A stretch of DNA of 6,497 nt, taken from positions 1 to 6,497 of the forward strand of contig JALGVQ010000169.1 in the NCBI GenBank assembly GCA_025774615.1. The letters run 5' to 3'. The notes below the pieces were generated by a model. That model was given only the letters and a program-made list of their open reading frames with translations. It did not search any database and had not been told where the DNA came from. The number at the start of each line of letters is the position of its first letter. Position 1 is the first letter of the stretch. The translations under genes and the position numbers were made by a program. This DNA is from a bacterium. GTDB taxonomy: Bacteria; Blakebacterota; Blakebacteria; Blakebacterales; Blakebacteraceae. This document shows, piece after piece, positions 6,193-6,497 of the stretch.

Positions 6193-6497
6193 GCGAGAAG
6201 AAGGATGGGCCAAACAGGAGAGAATTCATCGAGATCGCGGGGCTGGTGGGAGCCGCAGGCGCTGTCGGATTAGTGGCTGCCGGCTGCAGCGGGGTCGGCG
6301 ACGTCTATGCCGATTACCCCTTCCCGGACATGCTCGATACCGCTCCCGACGGACCGGTCCTCAAGGCGGGACTGATCGGCTGTGGCGGGCGCGGAACCGG
6401 CGCGGCAGGCCAGTTCCTCTCGGCCGGGCCCAACCTGGAGATCACCGCGCTGGCCGACGTCTTCCAGGACCGGCTCGACGGTTGCCGGAATTCGCTC
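6189..6497 (+). CDS. Gfo/Idh/MocA-family oxidoreductase, Tat lipoprotein, N-terminal part
   Basis: The frame is open to the window end; 103 residues are visible and the C-terminal part is missing. This family comprises NAD(P)-dependent sugar and cyclitol dehydrogenases. The N-terminus has a twin-arginine motif (NRREFIEIAG, residues 9-18), a hydrophobic region and a lipobox ending at Cys33 (VAAGC), so the protein is probably exported folded and lipid-anchored. From about residue 60 the Rossmann dinucleotide loop is seen (LKAGLIGCGGRGTGAAGQFL), followed by ITALADVFQDRLD, where the Asp after the second strand fits cofactor binding. ATG 6189 is set by GGAGGA 8 nt upstream. Exported members of this family are thought to carry their nicotinamide cofactor out bound, as in glucose-fructose oxidoreductase. 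With the TIM-barrel protein and the cytochrome it seems to form a periplasmic sugar-processing unit; the substrate is unknown. Confidence 0.88.
   Translation, partial: MSEKKDGPNRREFIEIAGLVGAAGAVGLVAAGCSGVGDVYADYPFPDMLDTAPDGPVLKAGLIGCGGRGTGAAGQFLSAGPNLEITALADVFQDRLDGCRNSL

Noticed and set aside
127-6213. Numerous minus-strand open frames of 60-190 codons
   Set aside because: They lie opposite well-supported + strand genes, have no recognisable motifs and show Arg/Ser/Pro-rich compositions typical of antisense shadows in G+C-rich DNA.
1-6497. tRNA, rRNA, CRISPR array, insertion sequence or attachment site
   Set aside because: Coding sequence fills nearly the whole window. I saw no repeat-spacer pattern, transposase, terminal inverted repeats or tRNA-like cloverleaf.

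Overview
This is a gene-dense window of about 60% G+C (judged by eye). All seven recognisable genes lie on the + strand. It suggests a Gram-negative bacterium: there are two lipid A-type acyltransferases, a heptosyltransferase-like enzyme, lipoprotein and Tat signal peptides, and a membrane-anchored multiheme cytochrome. The mix of Tat-exported sugar enzymes (Gfo/Idh/MocA, xylose-isomerase-like TIM barrel) with a SUMF1-domain protein recalls environmental FCB or PVC-group lineages. That placement is an inference; no taxonomic marker is present.

Positions 1-3585 hold a tightly overlapping cluster for outer-envelope biosynthesis: the C-terminal part of an LpxL/HtrB-like acyltransferase (1-624, cut by the window edge), a complete paralogue (621-1571), a family 9 glycosyltransferase resembling LPS heptosyltransferase (1568-2620), and an ApbE-type FAD:protein FMN transferase made as a lipoprotein (ends 3585). 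The first two junctions are 4-nt GTGA stop/start overlaps. The third looks like the same arrangement broken by one base: a near-perfect Shine-Dalgarno lies 7 nt upstream of ATCA at 2602-2605, where ATGA would both end the glycosyltransferase and start apbE.

Positions 3586-3685 form the only real intergenic gap, with a good sigma-70-like promoter (TTGCCT, 17 nt, TATTAT). It appears to start a second transcription unit: a Tat-exported TIM-barrel sugar isomerase/epimerase-like protein (3686-4627), a membrane-anchored tetraheme NapC/NirT-type cytochrome fused to a SUMF1 (FGE-like) domain (from 4627), and the start of a Tat lipoprotein Gfo/Idh/MocA oxidoreductase (6189 to the window end). A plausible reading is periplasmic sugar oxidation or isomerisation next to an electron-transfer protein; this is inference.

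The most notable observations are: (a) a 10-bp tandem duplication at 6029-6048 that shifts the frame of the cytochrome-SUMF1 gene, since removing one copy restores a canonical SUMF1 C-terminus ending at 6142; (b) the apparent single-base loss of the apbE start and glycosyltransferase stop at 2604; (c) the unusual tetraheme-SUMF1 fusion, which also carries a D-A-V-T-G-A-T match to the ApbE flavinylation motif in the same window as an apbE gene.
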